The notes: generated by a model from the sequence alone, not told the origin. Counted from the first letter of the stretch, positions 21,922 to 34,084 are shown. The stretch is DNA of 64,000 nt from Paulownia fortunei (GCA_019321725.1 CM033108.1:12232060-12296059), one strand, 5' to 3'. Program-made: numbers and translations.

Positions 21922-23400
21922 AATACCCTCAAACATGAAAATTTGCTTATCCTCAAGCATCAAACATAAAATTCTCAATAACAACCCTCTATTAATTAGG
22001 TAACCAAAGTCGAGAAAGTTTTTTTTTTCATATCTCATCTCAAAATATTAGAAAAATATACCAAGTTTACATGTTAACATGCATATTGGTTTCACTTAAC
22101 TTCATGGTCTTGTGTGTGTGAGTGTGAAAGTAGTGGTTTATCAAATTTCATTTATCATTCGGATAGGTTTATAAAGCTAACTACTCATATTTGATCGACT
22201 TTTGAAGTGCTTACCAAACTCCGTAGGTTTATTTTTCACACTAGTCTGCACTAATGTAGGTAGATCATAGCATCAAAAATTAAAAGGACTTCTGAAGCTT
22301 GTAATGTGACGCTTGGGTCATGGTGAGAATATATGAAAAATTGTAGCTAAAATTTACCCATTTTACACAATCATACTAGAACCTTTATGAATGAACACCA
22401 ACTTCTTCATCAATCCCTTTATTTTTCTTTATTGAACATTCCATTCTTCTTTTTGATCTTGAATTACCCCCAAACTTATTTCTTTTGTTGTATGCAATAG
22501 GGGTCTATTTGTTTTAGGGAGTTCGAATCATATACCTCAATTCACAATCTCTTCATTTTCATCATTTTTTAATTTTTTCTTCTCTTTGTTTTTTTCTTCT
22601 TTTTTAATACAACAATTCATGCAGGAATGATTGTTTAAATTAGATAAAAAAGGGTAGAATTTTTTTTTTTCATAAAGCTCGATAATATGTATAGGGTGTC
22701 TAAAGAATTATTTCAATAGGCTTGAGAGGGGACACTAGAGAATAATTCAAGTATAGGTTGGCTTGAAAGGCTCAGACAGTCTAAAAATGGCCTAAATCAT
22801 TTACTTAATGCTATGCCACCTAGGATTTTGCCTCGACTAGTGATCAAACAAGTTATAGAGGTTGGTGGGATCATTTAGGAAATAATTAGACCTTATAAAC
22901 TCTCTCTAAACAATTAAATGTAACTCAACAAACTACTTAATGTATCAAGATTCACAAAACCTCATAAAGTAAATAAAATCAATTTTTAATGTTTAGACAT
23001 GTAAACAAACATATATATTCTAATATTCACATTTTTTTTACATGCACATTGTTGATCACTAAACTTGATAATCAATAAACTAAACAAATCAATAAACCAA
23101 AACAAGCTATGAATAAGTATTAAATGTATCAAACAATGAGGCAATTATCCTAAACTTCCCCCCAAACTTAATATAAGTTGTGTCCTCAATAATTGAGAGA
23201 ATTGTAAAATTAGAGGACCTTCTTGAAAATGGGTGGTGTTCTTTCCAAAATAAAACCCTAATATATTTCTTTTATATTTTCAGCATTTAGCCTGCAAAAA
23301 TGAGTAAAATATCAAAAAATAATCATCATGATATGAAACAACACACTAATATAATAACAAGAAATAAACCAACACACACGAAAACAAGAAAAGAGAGCTT
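21922..23400 (-). other. 3' internal region of non-autonomous element
   Basis: No coding signal. It contains AAGCGCTTCTTGGGAGGCAA on the minus strand (about 23410-23430), the conserved text that follows the coding region in many Athila/Tat elements, and GCTTGAGGATAAGCAAA before the polypurine tract. Confidence 0.6.
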
Positions 23401-24363
23401 GGATTGCCTCCCAAGAAGCGCTTTGTTTAAAGTCTTTAGCTAGACTATCTACTTTAGTTATCCCGGATCTAAAAATAAGTGCTTACCATGCCACATCTTT
23501 GTGTTCTATAAGAGTGTAGATGATCCTTCCAGATAGGCAAGGCGAGAATGATCCGGAGTAGCATCAAGGGCCTTTTGGATATCAACAAGTGTGTCCCCTA
23601 TTACATTACCAACCGTATCTTAAGTTACCCTAGTAGGCCTTGCTTCATCTAAGGCATGGTTTCTAAAATTAAATAATGAAATTGGATTAGTGCTTGCTTC
23701 TAGATCATATAATGCTATTTCAAAAGTAGAGTTTTCAATTAAATAGGGGATAATGAAACTCCCTGAATTTATTAGCACTTGAGGTGGCTTCTCTTGCAAG
23801 TTGGCATTGCACTTTTGAATAGTTTCGCACTCCTTGATTTGTTGTTGTTAGATGGCTTTGTAATGCGTCCTTGGATTGATTTCCATTTCACTTGAAAAGT
23901 TTTCTTTATGTTTTTGAACATTAATTTCAGTAGCAAGCTGTCCAATTTGAGTTTCTATTGATTTTATTTGAGCTCCTAAAACCTGAAGCTAACTGCCCCA
24001 ATTGAGTCTCAATGTTATCTATCTTTGCTTTATTCTTATTAAATCGGGCTCTTGTTTCACCAATAAAAGTGCTTAACAAATCTTCCTATGATGCCTTTTT
24101 CTCAACTCTAGTTTCCAAAATGAAGTGCTAGTGGATGCCATGGAATCTATTCCTTGAGAAGCTCCATAAGAAGTCCAAGTTGCAAATTGGTTAAAAAGAG
24201 AAGAAATTTGGGCAGCAAGTTGTGTAAATAGATCTATCTCAAGAACACTGACAACTATTTCAATGGAAGACCTCTTCGAAGGCCATTGATGGATATTAGT
24301 AGCCATCGCCTTAAGACTCCTAGCCTTATGTATACAAATACAACCCATTGCAATGCAAGACAT
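23401..24363 (-). pseudogene. gag: gag and partial protease of non-autonomous element
   Basis: On the minus strand from about 24363, a frame carries gag-like text (SIEIVVSVLEIDLFTQLAAQ at about 24270-24210, then FATWTS) that also occurs at 33360-33540 in the fuller relative. Further on comes a gag C-terminal block (QIGQLA-like, LLLKLM and ASEMEINPRxHYKAI-like in mixed frames, about 24000-23870). After it is a protease-like piece with GSFIIPYLIENSTFEIALYD and DLEAS in place of the DLGAS active-site motif (about 23780-23700). The frame then runs into unrelated sequence. Many stops. The absence of RT, RNase H and integrase is clear. Confidence 0.6.
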
Positions 24364-24451
24364 TGATCAAAATATAGGAAGAAAGTAAAAACAATCTAGA
24401 CTAAAATCAAGACTAAGTAATAACAATATTAATGTAATTAGGATAAAACAA

Positions 24452-24469
24452 TCCCCGGTAACAGCGCCA
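24452..24469 (-). other. Primer-binding site of non-autonomous element
   Basis: Minus strand TGGCGCTGTTACCGGGGA, six bases after the LTR end at 24476. It is a near-canonical Athila/Tat-type site and the best preserved in the window. Confidence 0.85.
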
Positions 24470-24475
24470 AAAACT

Positions 24476-26033
24476 TGTTCATGAAATATTTTGCAAACCA
24501 CAAGTGCATGGTGTTAAGTTTTAATACAACGGTGAGTTGAGTATCGTATCCACAAATATTGTAATAAAAAATTACAGCAAGTATTGTAGTTCAAATAGTC
24601 CTAATTTTATTTAGAAAATCAATTGATTATTGGTAAACAAAGTAGAATAAGATAAAAATTGCAAAAATAAAACTAGAGTTTTTAGAAGTAATACAACAAA
24701 TACTTTATAAACAAGAAATTCTAAAGGAATGACTCACCTAATTATCACCTATGTTCTTCCTTCCAAAATATACTAATTCAAGTCAACAATACATGTAAGT
24801 CAAGAATTCCTGAGCTCATCAATTACCTCTTTTAAGTGCTGAATTGATTATGAGTTCTAATATGAATTTCAATATTTCTATAAAAACTAAAGAATAAAAC
24901 TCTACAAAGGATCAATGAATTCTTCTTCAAAACTTCAAAGGTTTCATAAGCTTTTCAACTCTATGATTCCTAGGTTATGTTATCTTTATGATCATGTATA
25001 ATATTCCCTCTCTCGAGTATCGAATATCATACACCAAACACTCTCAATTAATAGCCAAATAATCAAGATGCAATACTAAATAAGATAACACAAACAAGAT
25101 GAATAACTTGAACTAATAATATTTGGAATTAAAAACATAGGATCAGATAAGGTTACATCATCCTCTAGAAAGAAATATTTAGTTAATCATGTATGGATAT
25201 AACTTCAAGAAATACATAAGACAGAGCATGAAAATTATCATCAATTTGTGAAGTGGAAGAAATGGTTGAAGCTCTCCTTGTCTCCAAGAATGGCTTTCTC
25301 CAAGAATGAGTCCTCCTTCTGTCCAGCAGCACTTCTTCTATCCAAGAACAACTTCTCATGTCTAGAATACCTTTGGAAGCTCTTTGGGGTCCTTAAAATC
25401 ATATAGAAGAAGCCCTAAAGAAGTCTAAAACCCATTTTGCCCCTTTTATCTGCGTGGCAATGTGTAGACGCTGACAGGACAGCTAGGCACTGTCTTCAGA
25501 ATCTTGATCCTCTTTAAACCCATTTTGGACCACTTTCTAGTCTAGATTGGCTTTCGGTATCTTCATACGAATTGTAACTCAATGTTTGGATTTCCATAAG
25601 AACTTAAATCAACAAATTATGGCATCTTTGGAGATAGTTATGCCTGAAATACCAAGATGTATCATAGTAGAAAATTTCAGGTCTGTGCTGAGCCTTGAAC
25701 TTGATTTTTCTCATTGAGATCACAGTGTTAGATTTTATGGTAAACATAGAAGTTATAGATATATCTACTGGCTTTATATTGGTTTAAGAATTAAGGCAAG
25801 ATCATATTTGAGCAAAGATTGATGATTGAAATATGAAAAATGTCATCAGTTGCACCACAATTCTGATTCTTCAACATTTCAACCAAGTTTTTGGTTTCTT
25901 TCTATTTTCTTTCCTTTTTGTCATTACCTATAAGATTTTAAACTAAATACATAAAAAGTAACAAAAACACTTGAAAACAAACCAAATGTTAATAAAAAAG
26001 CATATGAATTATTGATATAAAACTAACTTATCA
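24476..26033 (-). repeat. 5' LTR of non-autonomous element
   Basis: 1558 bp, starting TGATAAGTTAG at 26033 and ending TTCATGAACA at 24476 on the minus strand. It pairs with 20361-21921. Confidence 0.85.
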
Positions 26034-26038
26034 GCAGT
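26034..26038. repeat. Target-site duplication, right (GCAGT)
   Basis: Identical to 20356-20360. The Copia LTR resumes after it with TCATGTTTATTATCTAGTC. Confidence 0.85.
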
Positions 26039-26493
26039 TCATGTTTATTATCTAGTCTGAGGTGAATTAGCAAGCAAACTTATTTCTGTTATGAGTACCT
26101 TGCAAGTCCAGTCCTTTCATGAACTAACCTCCCAATTAAGTATAGGGCATGAATTATTAGTCAAAATCCTATTTATCTTAACAACTATGGTTTAATTTCT
26201 AGTCACGTTGATCAATAGAAACCCCCATTTAATATTCATCATGCTCTAACCAGAACCTTCTTATTCAAGGACCATTAAATGCATAGGAGATTCACCTATT
26301 TTACTGGATAGGTGATGGATCATTTGTTGGCCACTTGTTAACCTATATACATGAAGATCGTACACCCAAAGTAAACCCCCTGTGATTATCATGCAATCAA
26401 GAAAAACAACAAAGCACATGATGTCGTGCACAATGCTACCTTTGTGCCTTAAGTGCAAAGAATAATTCATGCACTATTGTAACTAGGAAATTC
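26039..26493 (-). repeat. Copia LTR, right part, ending at assembly gap
   Basis: Continuation of 19734-20360. Reads TAGTCTGAGGTGAATTAGCA and later ATTAAGTATAGGGCATGAATT, both typical of the 5' part of this LTR on the minus strand. It stops at the run of N. Confidence 0.6.
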
Positions 26494-26593
26494 NNNNNNN
26501 NNNNNNNNNNNNNNNNNNNNNNNNNNNNNNNNNNNNNNNNNNNNNNNNNNNNNNNNNNNNNNNNNNNNNNNNNNNNNNNNNNNNNNNNNNNNN
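26494..26593. other. Assembly gap, exactly 100 N
   Basis: One hundred N, a common placeholder length, so the true distance is unknown. The gap sits on the edge of the 852-bp tandem array, a typical place for an assembly to break. Frames that run through it are artefacts. Confidence 0.98.
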
Positions 26594-29500
26594 CCTCTTT
26601 TTCATCCTGGACATTTTCAGTTTCAACCATGATAGAAGTGTGTGGAGGTGATTCAAATAAGTTTCCAAACAAAGTTTCAGAATTATTTCTAATTAAACAC
26701 CGAGTATTATGACTACGATACCATATAACCATATATCCATGAAAAAAATAAACAAATTACATTTACAAAGAAAAATATTTACAAACCTAAGTATTTACAT
26801 TGCCTTCCCTGGCAGCGGCACTAAAAACTTGCTACAACTTTAAGGTTGCAAACCCAAGTGTAGGTTGTGTTAAGTAACAAATTTCTCGTGAGTCCGAGGT
26901 CGATCCAAATGAAAGTTATTTGAAGAATTTAGGATTATATTTCTAAAAAAATAAAGCTTCTGTGATTCAGAAAATATAAAAAAATATATATGTTGTAACT
27001 AAAGAAAAACCAAAATAATAAAAATACTGAATATTAGGGATCCACTTTTGAGTTTTGGATGGAAAAATGATTATTTATTCTTTTTACCTTTCTTAATTGC
27101 CACTTTTGAAATCCATACATAATGAAGGTTCCAATGGGAAGATATTATCAAATAACTCATGCAATAAGTTAATAATGATATTGTCTTACTATTTGCAAAT
27201 TATCTTTCAACGCCAACACTTATTTATGGGATCAAGTATTTATGCACACCGTTGTCTACAATAAATTAAGGTTTCATGTTAGCAGTTGGTGTAGTAAAAC
27301 CAAATGTCTTGTTAAACGAACCCAAGTATTTATTGTGCTACTAGTGACACATAAATCAAGAATCACTACAAAACAAATAGAGTTTATATCAAAACTCAAA
27401 ATAATAATACAATATACTTAAACATTTTTTATCCTTATAAATGTTCCTTTTTTTCATCCTAGACATTTTTATTTTCAACCATGATAGAAGTGTGTGGAGG
27501 TGATTCAAATAAGTTTACAAACAAAGTTTCAGAATTATTTCTAATTAAACACCGAGTATTATGACTATGATACCATATAACCATATATCCATGAAAAAAA
27601 TAAACAAATTACATTTACAAAGAAAAATATTTACAAACTTAAGTATTTATCTTGCCTTCCCCGGCAACGGCACTAAAAACTTGCTACAACTTTAAGGTTG
27701 CAAACCCAAGTGTAGGTTATGTTAAGTAACAAATTTCTCCTGAGTCCGAGGTCGATCCATATGGAAGTTATTTGGAAAATTTAGGATTATATTTCTAAAA
27801 AAATGAGGGTTCTGTGATTCAGAAAATATAAAAAAATATATTTGTTGTAACTAAAGAAAAACCAAAATAATAAAAGTACTGAGGATTAGGAATCCACTCT
27901 TGAATTTTGGATAGAGAAATGATTATTTATTCTTTTTACGTTTCTTAATTGCCACTTTTGGAATCCATACATAATGAAGGTTCTAATAGGAAGATATTCT
28001 CAAATAACTCATGCAATAAGTTAATAATGATATTGTCTTAATATTTACAAATTATGTCTCAACACCAACACTTATTTATGGGATCAAGTATTTATGCACA
28101 CCGTTGTCTACAATAAATTAAGGTTTCATGTTAGCAGTTGGTGTAGTAAAAATAAATGTCTTGTTAAACGAACCCAAGTTTTTATTGTGCCACTAGTGAT
28201 ACATAAATCAAGAATCACCACAAAACAAATAGGGTTTAGATCAAAACTCAAAATAATAATACAATATACTTAAATATTTTTTATCCTTATAACTATTCCT
28301 CTTTTTCATCCTGGATATTTTCATTTTCAACCATGATAGAAGTGTGTGGAGGTGATTCAAATAAGTTTCCAAACAAAGTTTCAGAATTATTTCTAATTAA
28401 ACACCGAGTATTATGACTACGATACCATATAACCATATATCCATGAAAAAAATAAACAAATTACATTTACAAAGAAAAATATTTACAAACCTAAGTATTT
28501 ACATTGCCTTCCCTGGCAGCGGCACTAAAAACTTGCTACAACTTTAAGGTTGCAAACCAAAGTGTAAGTTGTGTTAAGTAACAAATTTCTCGTGAGTCCG
28601 AGGTCGATCCAAATGAAAGTTATTTGAAAAATTTAGGATTATATTTCTAAAAAAATGAGGCTTCTGTGATTCAGAAAGTATAAAAAAATATATTTGTTGT
28701 AACTAAAGAAAAATCAAAATAATAAAAGTACTGAAAATTAGGGATCCACTCTTGAATTTTGGATAGAGAAATGATTATTTATTCTTTTTACGTTTCTTAA
28801 TTGCCACTTTTGGAATCCATACATAATGAAGGTTCCAATGGGAAGATATTATCAAATGACTCATGCAATAAGTTAATAATGATACTATCTTATTATTTGC
28901 AAATTATCTCTCAACACCAACACTTATTTATGGGATCAAGTATTTATGCACACCGTTGTCTACAATAAATTAAGGTTTCATGTTAGCTGTTGGTGTAGTA
29001 AAACCAAATGTCTTGTTAAACGAACCCAAATATTTATTGTGCCACTAGTGATACATAAATCAAGAATCACCACAAAATAAATAGGGTTTAGATCAAAACT
29101 CAAAATAATAATACAATATACTTAAACATTTTTTATCCTTATAAATGTTCTTTTTTTTCATCCTGGATATTTTCATTTTCAACAATGGTGGAAGTGTGTG
29201 GAGGTGATTCAAATAAATTTCCAAACAAAGTTTTAGAATTATTTCTAATTAAACACCGAGTATTATGACTACGATACCATATAACCATATCTTCATAAAA
29301 CAAATAAACACATTACATTTACAAAGAAAAAATTTACAAACCTGAATATTTACCTTGCCTTCCTCGGCAATGGCACTAAAAACTTGCTATAACTTTAAGA
29401 TTGCAAACCCAAGTGTAGGTTGTGTTAAGTAACAAATTTCTCGTGAGTCCGAGGCTGATCCATATGAAAGTTATTTGAAGAATTTAGGATTATATTTCTA

Positions 29501-30008
29501 AAAAAATGAGGCTTCTGTGATTCAGAAAATATAAAAAAATATATATGTTGTAACTAAAGAAAAACCAAAATAATAAAAGTACTGAGGATTAGGGATCCAC
29601 TTTTGAGTTTTGGATAGAGAAACGATTATTTATTCTTTTTACCTTTCTTAATTGCCACTTTTAGAGTCCGTACATAAAGAAGGTTCCAATAGGAAGATAT
29701 TATCAAATAACTCATGCAATTAGTTAATAATGATATTATCTTACTATTTGCAAATTATCTCTCAACACCAACACTTATTTATGGATCAAGTATTTATGCA
29801 CACCGTTGTCTACAATAAATTAAGATTTCATGTTAACAGTTGTGTAGTAAAACAAAACATCTTTTTAAATGAACCCAAGTATTTGTTGTGCCACTAGTGA
29901 TACATAAATCAAGAATCACCACAAAACAAGTAGGGTTTAGATCAAAACTCAAAATAATAATACAATATACTTAAATATTTTTTACCCTTATAATTGTTCC
30001 TTTTTTTC
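26594..30008 (-). repeat. Tandem array, four units of 852 bp, LTR end + PBS + leader + gag start
   Basis: Four head-to-tail units. The mark CATCCTGG or CATCCTAG recurs at 26603, 27455, 28307 and 29159 (852 bases apart each time). The mark GCTACAAC recurs at 26831, 27683, 28535 and (as GCTATAAC) 29386. Read on the minus strand, each unit has about 0.6 kb of LTR 3' end, a primer-binding site (GTGCCGCTGCCAGGGAAGG or near), about 0.2 kb of leader and the first dozen gag codons (MVETEN or similar). The units differ by a few percent. The left border is the N gap, so more units may exist. The right border merges into the LTR at 29385-31027, whose 3' end is part of the fourth unit. Confidence 0.92.
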
Positions 30009-31027
30009 CATCAAGAGGTTCACCATTTTTCCTCAACAAAATGAAATTTAGAAAGACATAAGAAAAGTAAAAAAGATTAAAAATAGAAAAGAAACTAGAG
30101 AATACATTTCTATTACTATTAGAAAACTTAGCCTAAAGAAACCCTCTACCCCCCACTCTTACAAGCTTAATATATGGCCTATTTATATTACTTGGAGTAT
30201 GTTAGAGGCCAAACATAGAATGGAGGAGTAAACAATCAAGTGGTATGCTAATTTCCAAGAGTTGGTAAGTTGTTACACCAAATCCTCTAAATTCTTACCA
30301 GCCTGATTGGAATGCATTTATAGGTTAGATACAACCCTATTTTTGTGCTGATATATTTTCATATATCATTTGTTAAATTTGGCTGTAGGATGAGGGAGAT
30401 ATGGTCAAATTACCGAATCATGTCCAAGAGCCATCCTTTAACATCAGCAGCATATTGCAGCATATGTTTTTAGCATTTTGACATATTTTCTCACCATTTT
30501 ATCTTCCAAAAACTTGTTTATTTACCTATTGCATATAAAATATCCAAATTTCAGCCCAAAATGAATTTAGGCTTAAGAGATACGACCTAATAGGTAAAAT
30601 AAGTCAGGACTGGGCTTAACTCTGATCCGAATTTTTGGTGATCTATTTTGTACAACTACTTGGATGAATTTTCTGCTATAATCAATATTGAATTGGCTTG
30701 AACTTCCTACAAAAAAATTGTAGTTCTATCTCTTGGTTTTCAAATGAAGTAAGATTCAAGTCCATAAAGCTTTTGATCATGGAGTTATACCCAAAATATA
30801 AAAACTGCACAAGTTTGGAAATATGTTTCTTTTGATCAAATAAAATATTATGTTCCAACTTGCTCATGACACGTGTTATCTTTTCTAGTTTTATTTTGTC
30901 TTTTTTTTTTTTTTTGTTCATTGATTCCCTAACACAAAATATTAAGAAAATAATAATATTAACAAGAATAAAGCAAGGAAAGTACAAATAATTTGATACA
31001 AAAATATGTCAAAATATGCACTTATCA
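29385..31027 (-). repeat. Athila-like LTR, long form
   Basis: Minus strand from TGATAAGTGCATATTTTGAC (31027) to the GTTATAGCA end (29385), 1643 bp. The first kilobase is closely related to 17065-17640; the rest is the subfamily sequence found in the array and at 10729-11165. It interrupts reverse transcriptase of another Athila-like element exactly at 31028. Confidence 0.8.
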
Positions 31028-32156
31028 AAAAGATTTTATAGACATATATCAAATGAGGAGCCTAATATTGAAAAATCATCCATACAAATTTCTATTATGT
31101 TCTCTACCATATCATGAAAAATTACCATCATGCATCTTTGAAATGTGGGTGGGGCATTGCCTACACATGACATTCTTCAAAAAGCCAAAGTACCATAAGG
31201 ACATATGAATATTATTTTCTTTTAGTCTTCGGGTGCTATGACAATTTGATTGTACCCTAAATAACCATCAAGAAAATAATAGTATTGATACCTTGCAAGT
31301 CGGTCCAACATTTGATCAATAAATGGAATAGAAAAATGGTCTTTACGAGTAACTTTGTTGAGTTTTCTATAATCAGTACATACTTGTTAACATGTGACCG
31401 TTCTTATTGGAATTAGTTCATTGTTATCTTTTTGAACTATGGTCATGCCACCCTTTTTTGGAACTACTTGAATCGAACTCACCCAAGAACTATTAGAAAT
31501 TACATAAAAATTCTAGCATTTAACCATTTTAAGAGTTCATTTCTTACAACCTCTTTTATTGCAAGATTTAGTCTATATTGATGTTCGATAGATGGTTTGT
31601 AAGATTCTTCTATTGAGATTTTATACATGACCATTGAAGGACTAATACCTTTTAAATCAGAAATTAACCAACCAATAACAGATTTATGCTCTCTTAAAAT
31701 AGGAAGCAACTTCTCAACCTCTAAAAGAGATAGGGATGCTGAAATAATTACCGAAGAAGTGTTGTTAGCACCTAGAAATTCATACCGTAAATGATTGAGA
31801 AATGATTTCAACTCTGGTGATATTATTTGTTCCTTGATTGTGGTATCTCCTATTACTTTCTTACATTTATCTTCCTTTAACTCCACTTCTACCGATTCAA
31901 GAAAAACCAAGTAATGCATTAAATCCTCATTATCAATATCATGGTCATTACCTTGCATTATGGAATGAACAATGCATTGCTCTAAAGGTTCGATAGAAAT
32001 TTGTTTGAGAAAATGATTATGTAAGCAAGTTTCTAACATTTCAATCCTATTACAAGCATATGGTTCCTCTTGAAACTTCAATGCATGATAAATGTTAAAT
32101 ATCACTTCATGCTCATCAACTCTTAGAGTTAATTCACCGATTTGTACATCAATCAA
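31028..32156 (-). pseudogene. pol: Athila-like reverse transcriptase, truncated
   Basis: Follows the protease on the minus strand. From 32156 comes the protease-RT linker (MIDVQIGELTLRVDEHEVIF), then HKSVIGWLISDLKGISPS (about 31690-31640), QYRLNLAIKEVVRNELLKWL, the WVSSIQVVPKKGG block near 31480-31440, YRKLNKVTRKD (about 31370), FYFLDGY-like text and FGLCNAPTTFQRCM. The catalytic box CMDDFSILG is near 31060, with both aspartates kept. It stops at 31028, where another LTR begins, so the thumb, RNase H and integrase are lost from this locus. A stop lies near 31385, and a few others are present. The first 218 codons are open, so decay is modest. Confidence 0.85.
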
Positions 32157-32180
32157 AGCATGCCCGATAGCAAGAAATGG

Positions 32181-32546
32181 TTAACTAAGAATTAAAGGAA
32201 TTTTTTGGTCTTCCTCCATATCTAACACCACGAAATCTGGAGGAAATATGAATTTATCCACTTTTACCAATACATCTTCAACAACTCCTCTTGGATAAGT
32301 GAGAGACCTATTTTCTAATTGCAAGGTGATACTGGATGACTTAACTTCTCCAATTCCCAATTTCCTAAAAATAGAAAGTGGCATCAAATTAATGCTTTCT
32401 CTAAGATCACATAATGTTTTATCAAAGAAAGATCCTCCTATGGTATAAGAAATAGTAAAACTCCCTAGATCCTTTAAGTTTTGAGGAAGCGTTTTCTGTA
32501 AAATGGCACTACACTCCTCTATGAGATTCACAATTTTAAATTCCAC
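32181..32546 (-). pseudogene. pol: Athila-like aspartic protease
   Basis: A 121-codon open stretch. The retropepsin fold region has SFTISYTIGG, then DLRESINLMPLSIFRKL where functional relatives have DLGAS, so Gly and Ala after the catalytic Asp are changed to Arg and Glu. It continues TLQLENRSLTYPRGVVEDVL and FPPDFVVLDMEED, a hallmark of the Athila/Tat protease, and ends IPLILS, just before the GRPFL-type block. The protease would process Gag-Pol. The active-site change makes activity doubtful even though the frame is open. Confidence 0.88.
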
Positions 32547-32559
32547 TAATCACCTTTTT

Positions 32560-34084
32560 TTGTAATCACATCTTTCATGAACTTGGCATAGTTGGGCATT
32601 TGCTCAAGAGCATTTGCCAAAGGAATGTTGATATGAATTTTCTTGAAGATTTTCAAAAATTTTGTAAATTATGAATCAATCTTTTTCTTTTAAAATCTTT
32701 GTGGAAAAGGAATGAGAACATTAAATTTAGGAGAAGTTTCAAAGTTAGGAGTAGATTTTAGCATCTCAGCCCTTGTTTGTTCATTTGATTGCCTTTCTTT
32801 TTCCTTTGGTTGTTCCTCTATAGGACTTTGACTCGAAGTGTTTGCCATTGGCTCATCAATATTAGGACTTTTCATTTCATTGATTTTATTCCACTTCGAA
32901 GTTAGATGGCATTGCTATGCTCCCTTGTATTGATTTCTGTATCACTTGAAAAGTTTCCTTTATATTTTTTAGCATTAATTTCAGTAGCAAGCTGCCCATT
33001 TTGAGTTTCCATTGATTTCATTTGAGCTCCTAAACTTGAAGCTAGTTGCCCTAATTGAGTCTTAATATTTTCTATTTTTTCCTTATCCTTATTCAATCGG
33101 GCTCTTATCTCGCCAATGAAAATACATAGCAAATGCTCCAATGATTCCTTTTTCTCACCTATTTAAGGGTTAGAATTGGTGGATTTTTATGACCTGGTGG
33201 GGGTTGAAGCACATTTCAATTATTGACATGGGAAAAATTCTCATGATTTCTAAGCCCCGAATGGTAGTGAGTAGGTAACTGATTTTCCCTAAAATTGAAA
33301 TTATGGTTATTAAAAATGTTTACCTACTCATTACCTTTGGTTTCCATAAATGAAGTGCTAGTGGATGCCATGGAATCCATTCCTTGAGAACCTCTATTAG
33401 ACTTCAAAGCTGCAAACTGGTTAGAAAGAGCAGAAATTTGTGTTGCTAATTGTATAAATGAATTTATCTCAAGAACACCGATAACCTTTTTAATGGAAGA
33501 CCTCTCAGAAGGCTATTGATAGCTAATAGTAGCTATCTCCTCAAGAAAAATATGGGCTTCATCTACAGTCTTAGACATTAAAGTCCCACTTGCAGCAGTA
33601 TCTATTATGGTTCGAGTTTGCCCATTCAATCCATTGTAGAAGTATTATACCTACTACCAATCCTCATAACCATGTTGAGGACACTTTCCTAGAAAATCCT
33701 TAAACCTCTCCCAAACTTTAAATAGTGGCCCAAAATCTTTTTAGCAGAATTGAGCTATCTTACTCTTGAGTTGAAGTGTCTTGCTTGGTAAAAGTACTTA
33801 GCAACAAATTTTTGTGTCAAGTCATTTCAACTCGGTATGCTACTTGGTGCAAAAGATTGTAACCATAGCCTAGCTTTGTCCAAGAGTGAGAATGGAAATA
33901 AGTGAAGTCTAATGGAATCATCGAACACTCCATCCATTTTGATGGTGTCACAAATCTCCAAAAACATGGTTAAGTGTGCATTAGGATCCTCCAATACACT
34001 TTCTCCAAATTGATTATATGGTTTAAGCTCAAAATTGTTGGCATTGATCAGTTGTCGAGCTATCTTAGAGTAGTTTTCATTCAT
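32560..34084 (-). pseudogene. gag: Athila-like gag
   Basis: Minus strand from ATG 34084 (MNENYSKIARQLINANNFEL). The capsid region includes PNAHLTMFLEICDTIKMDGV and LHLFPFSLLDKARLWLQSF (about 33990-33840), typical of the retrotransposon gag domain. After stops, gag text continues to about 33340. A further open piece at 33141-32902 has ENIKTQLGQLASSLGAQM and SDTEINTREHSNAI, the C-terminal gag block of this lineage. A charged linker follows (32875-32690, PIEEQPKEKERQSNEQ). No zinc knuckle is visible. Broken by several stops and frameshifts. Confidence 0.8.

Larger units (their letters stand above)
20361..26033 (-). mobile_element. Non-autonomous Athila/Tat-like element, gag-only, complete
   Basis: Two LTRs (20361-21921 and 24476-26033) in direct orientation, primer-binding site at 24452-24469, a polypurine-like tract (GTTTGAGGGTATT on the minus strand before the LTR start TGATAAG at 21921) and an exact 5-bp GCAGT duplication. 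The internal region is only 2.55 kb and holds degenerate gag and a piece of protease. Reverse transcriptase and integrase are absent, so movement would have depended on enzymes from another element. The layout recalls the TR-GAG class described in plants. The related element at 31028-35967 has protease and RT and could represent the autonomous partner family. Confidence 0.88.

Noticed and set aside
26436..26732. Minus-strand frames running through the N gap
   Set aside because: They translate undefined bases and join Copia LTR to array sequence; artefacts.
26594..30008. CRISPR-like or gene-family reading of the repeated units
   Set aside because: Units are 852 bp, contiguous, without spacers, and consist of retrotransposon LTR, primer-binding site and leader.
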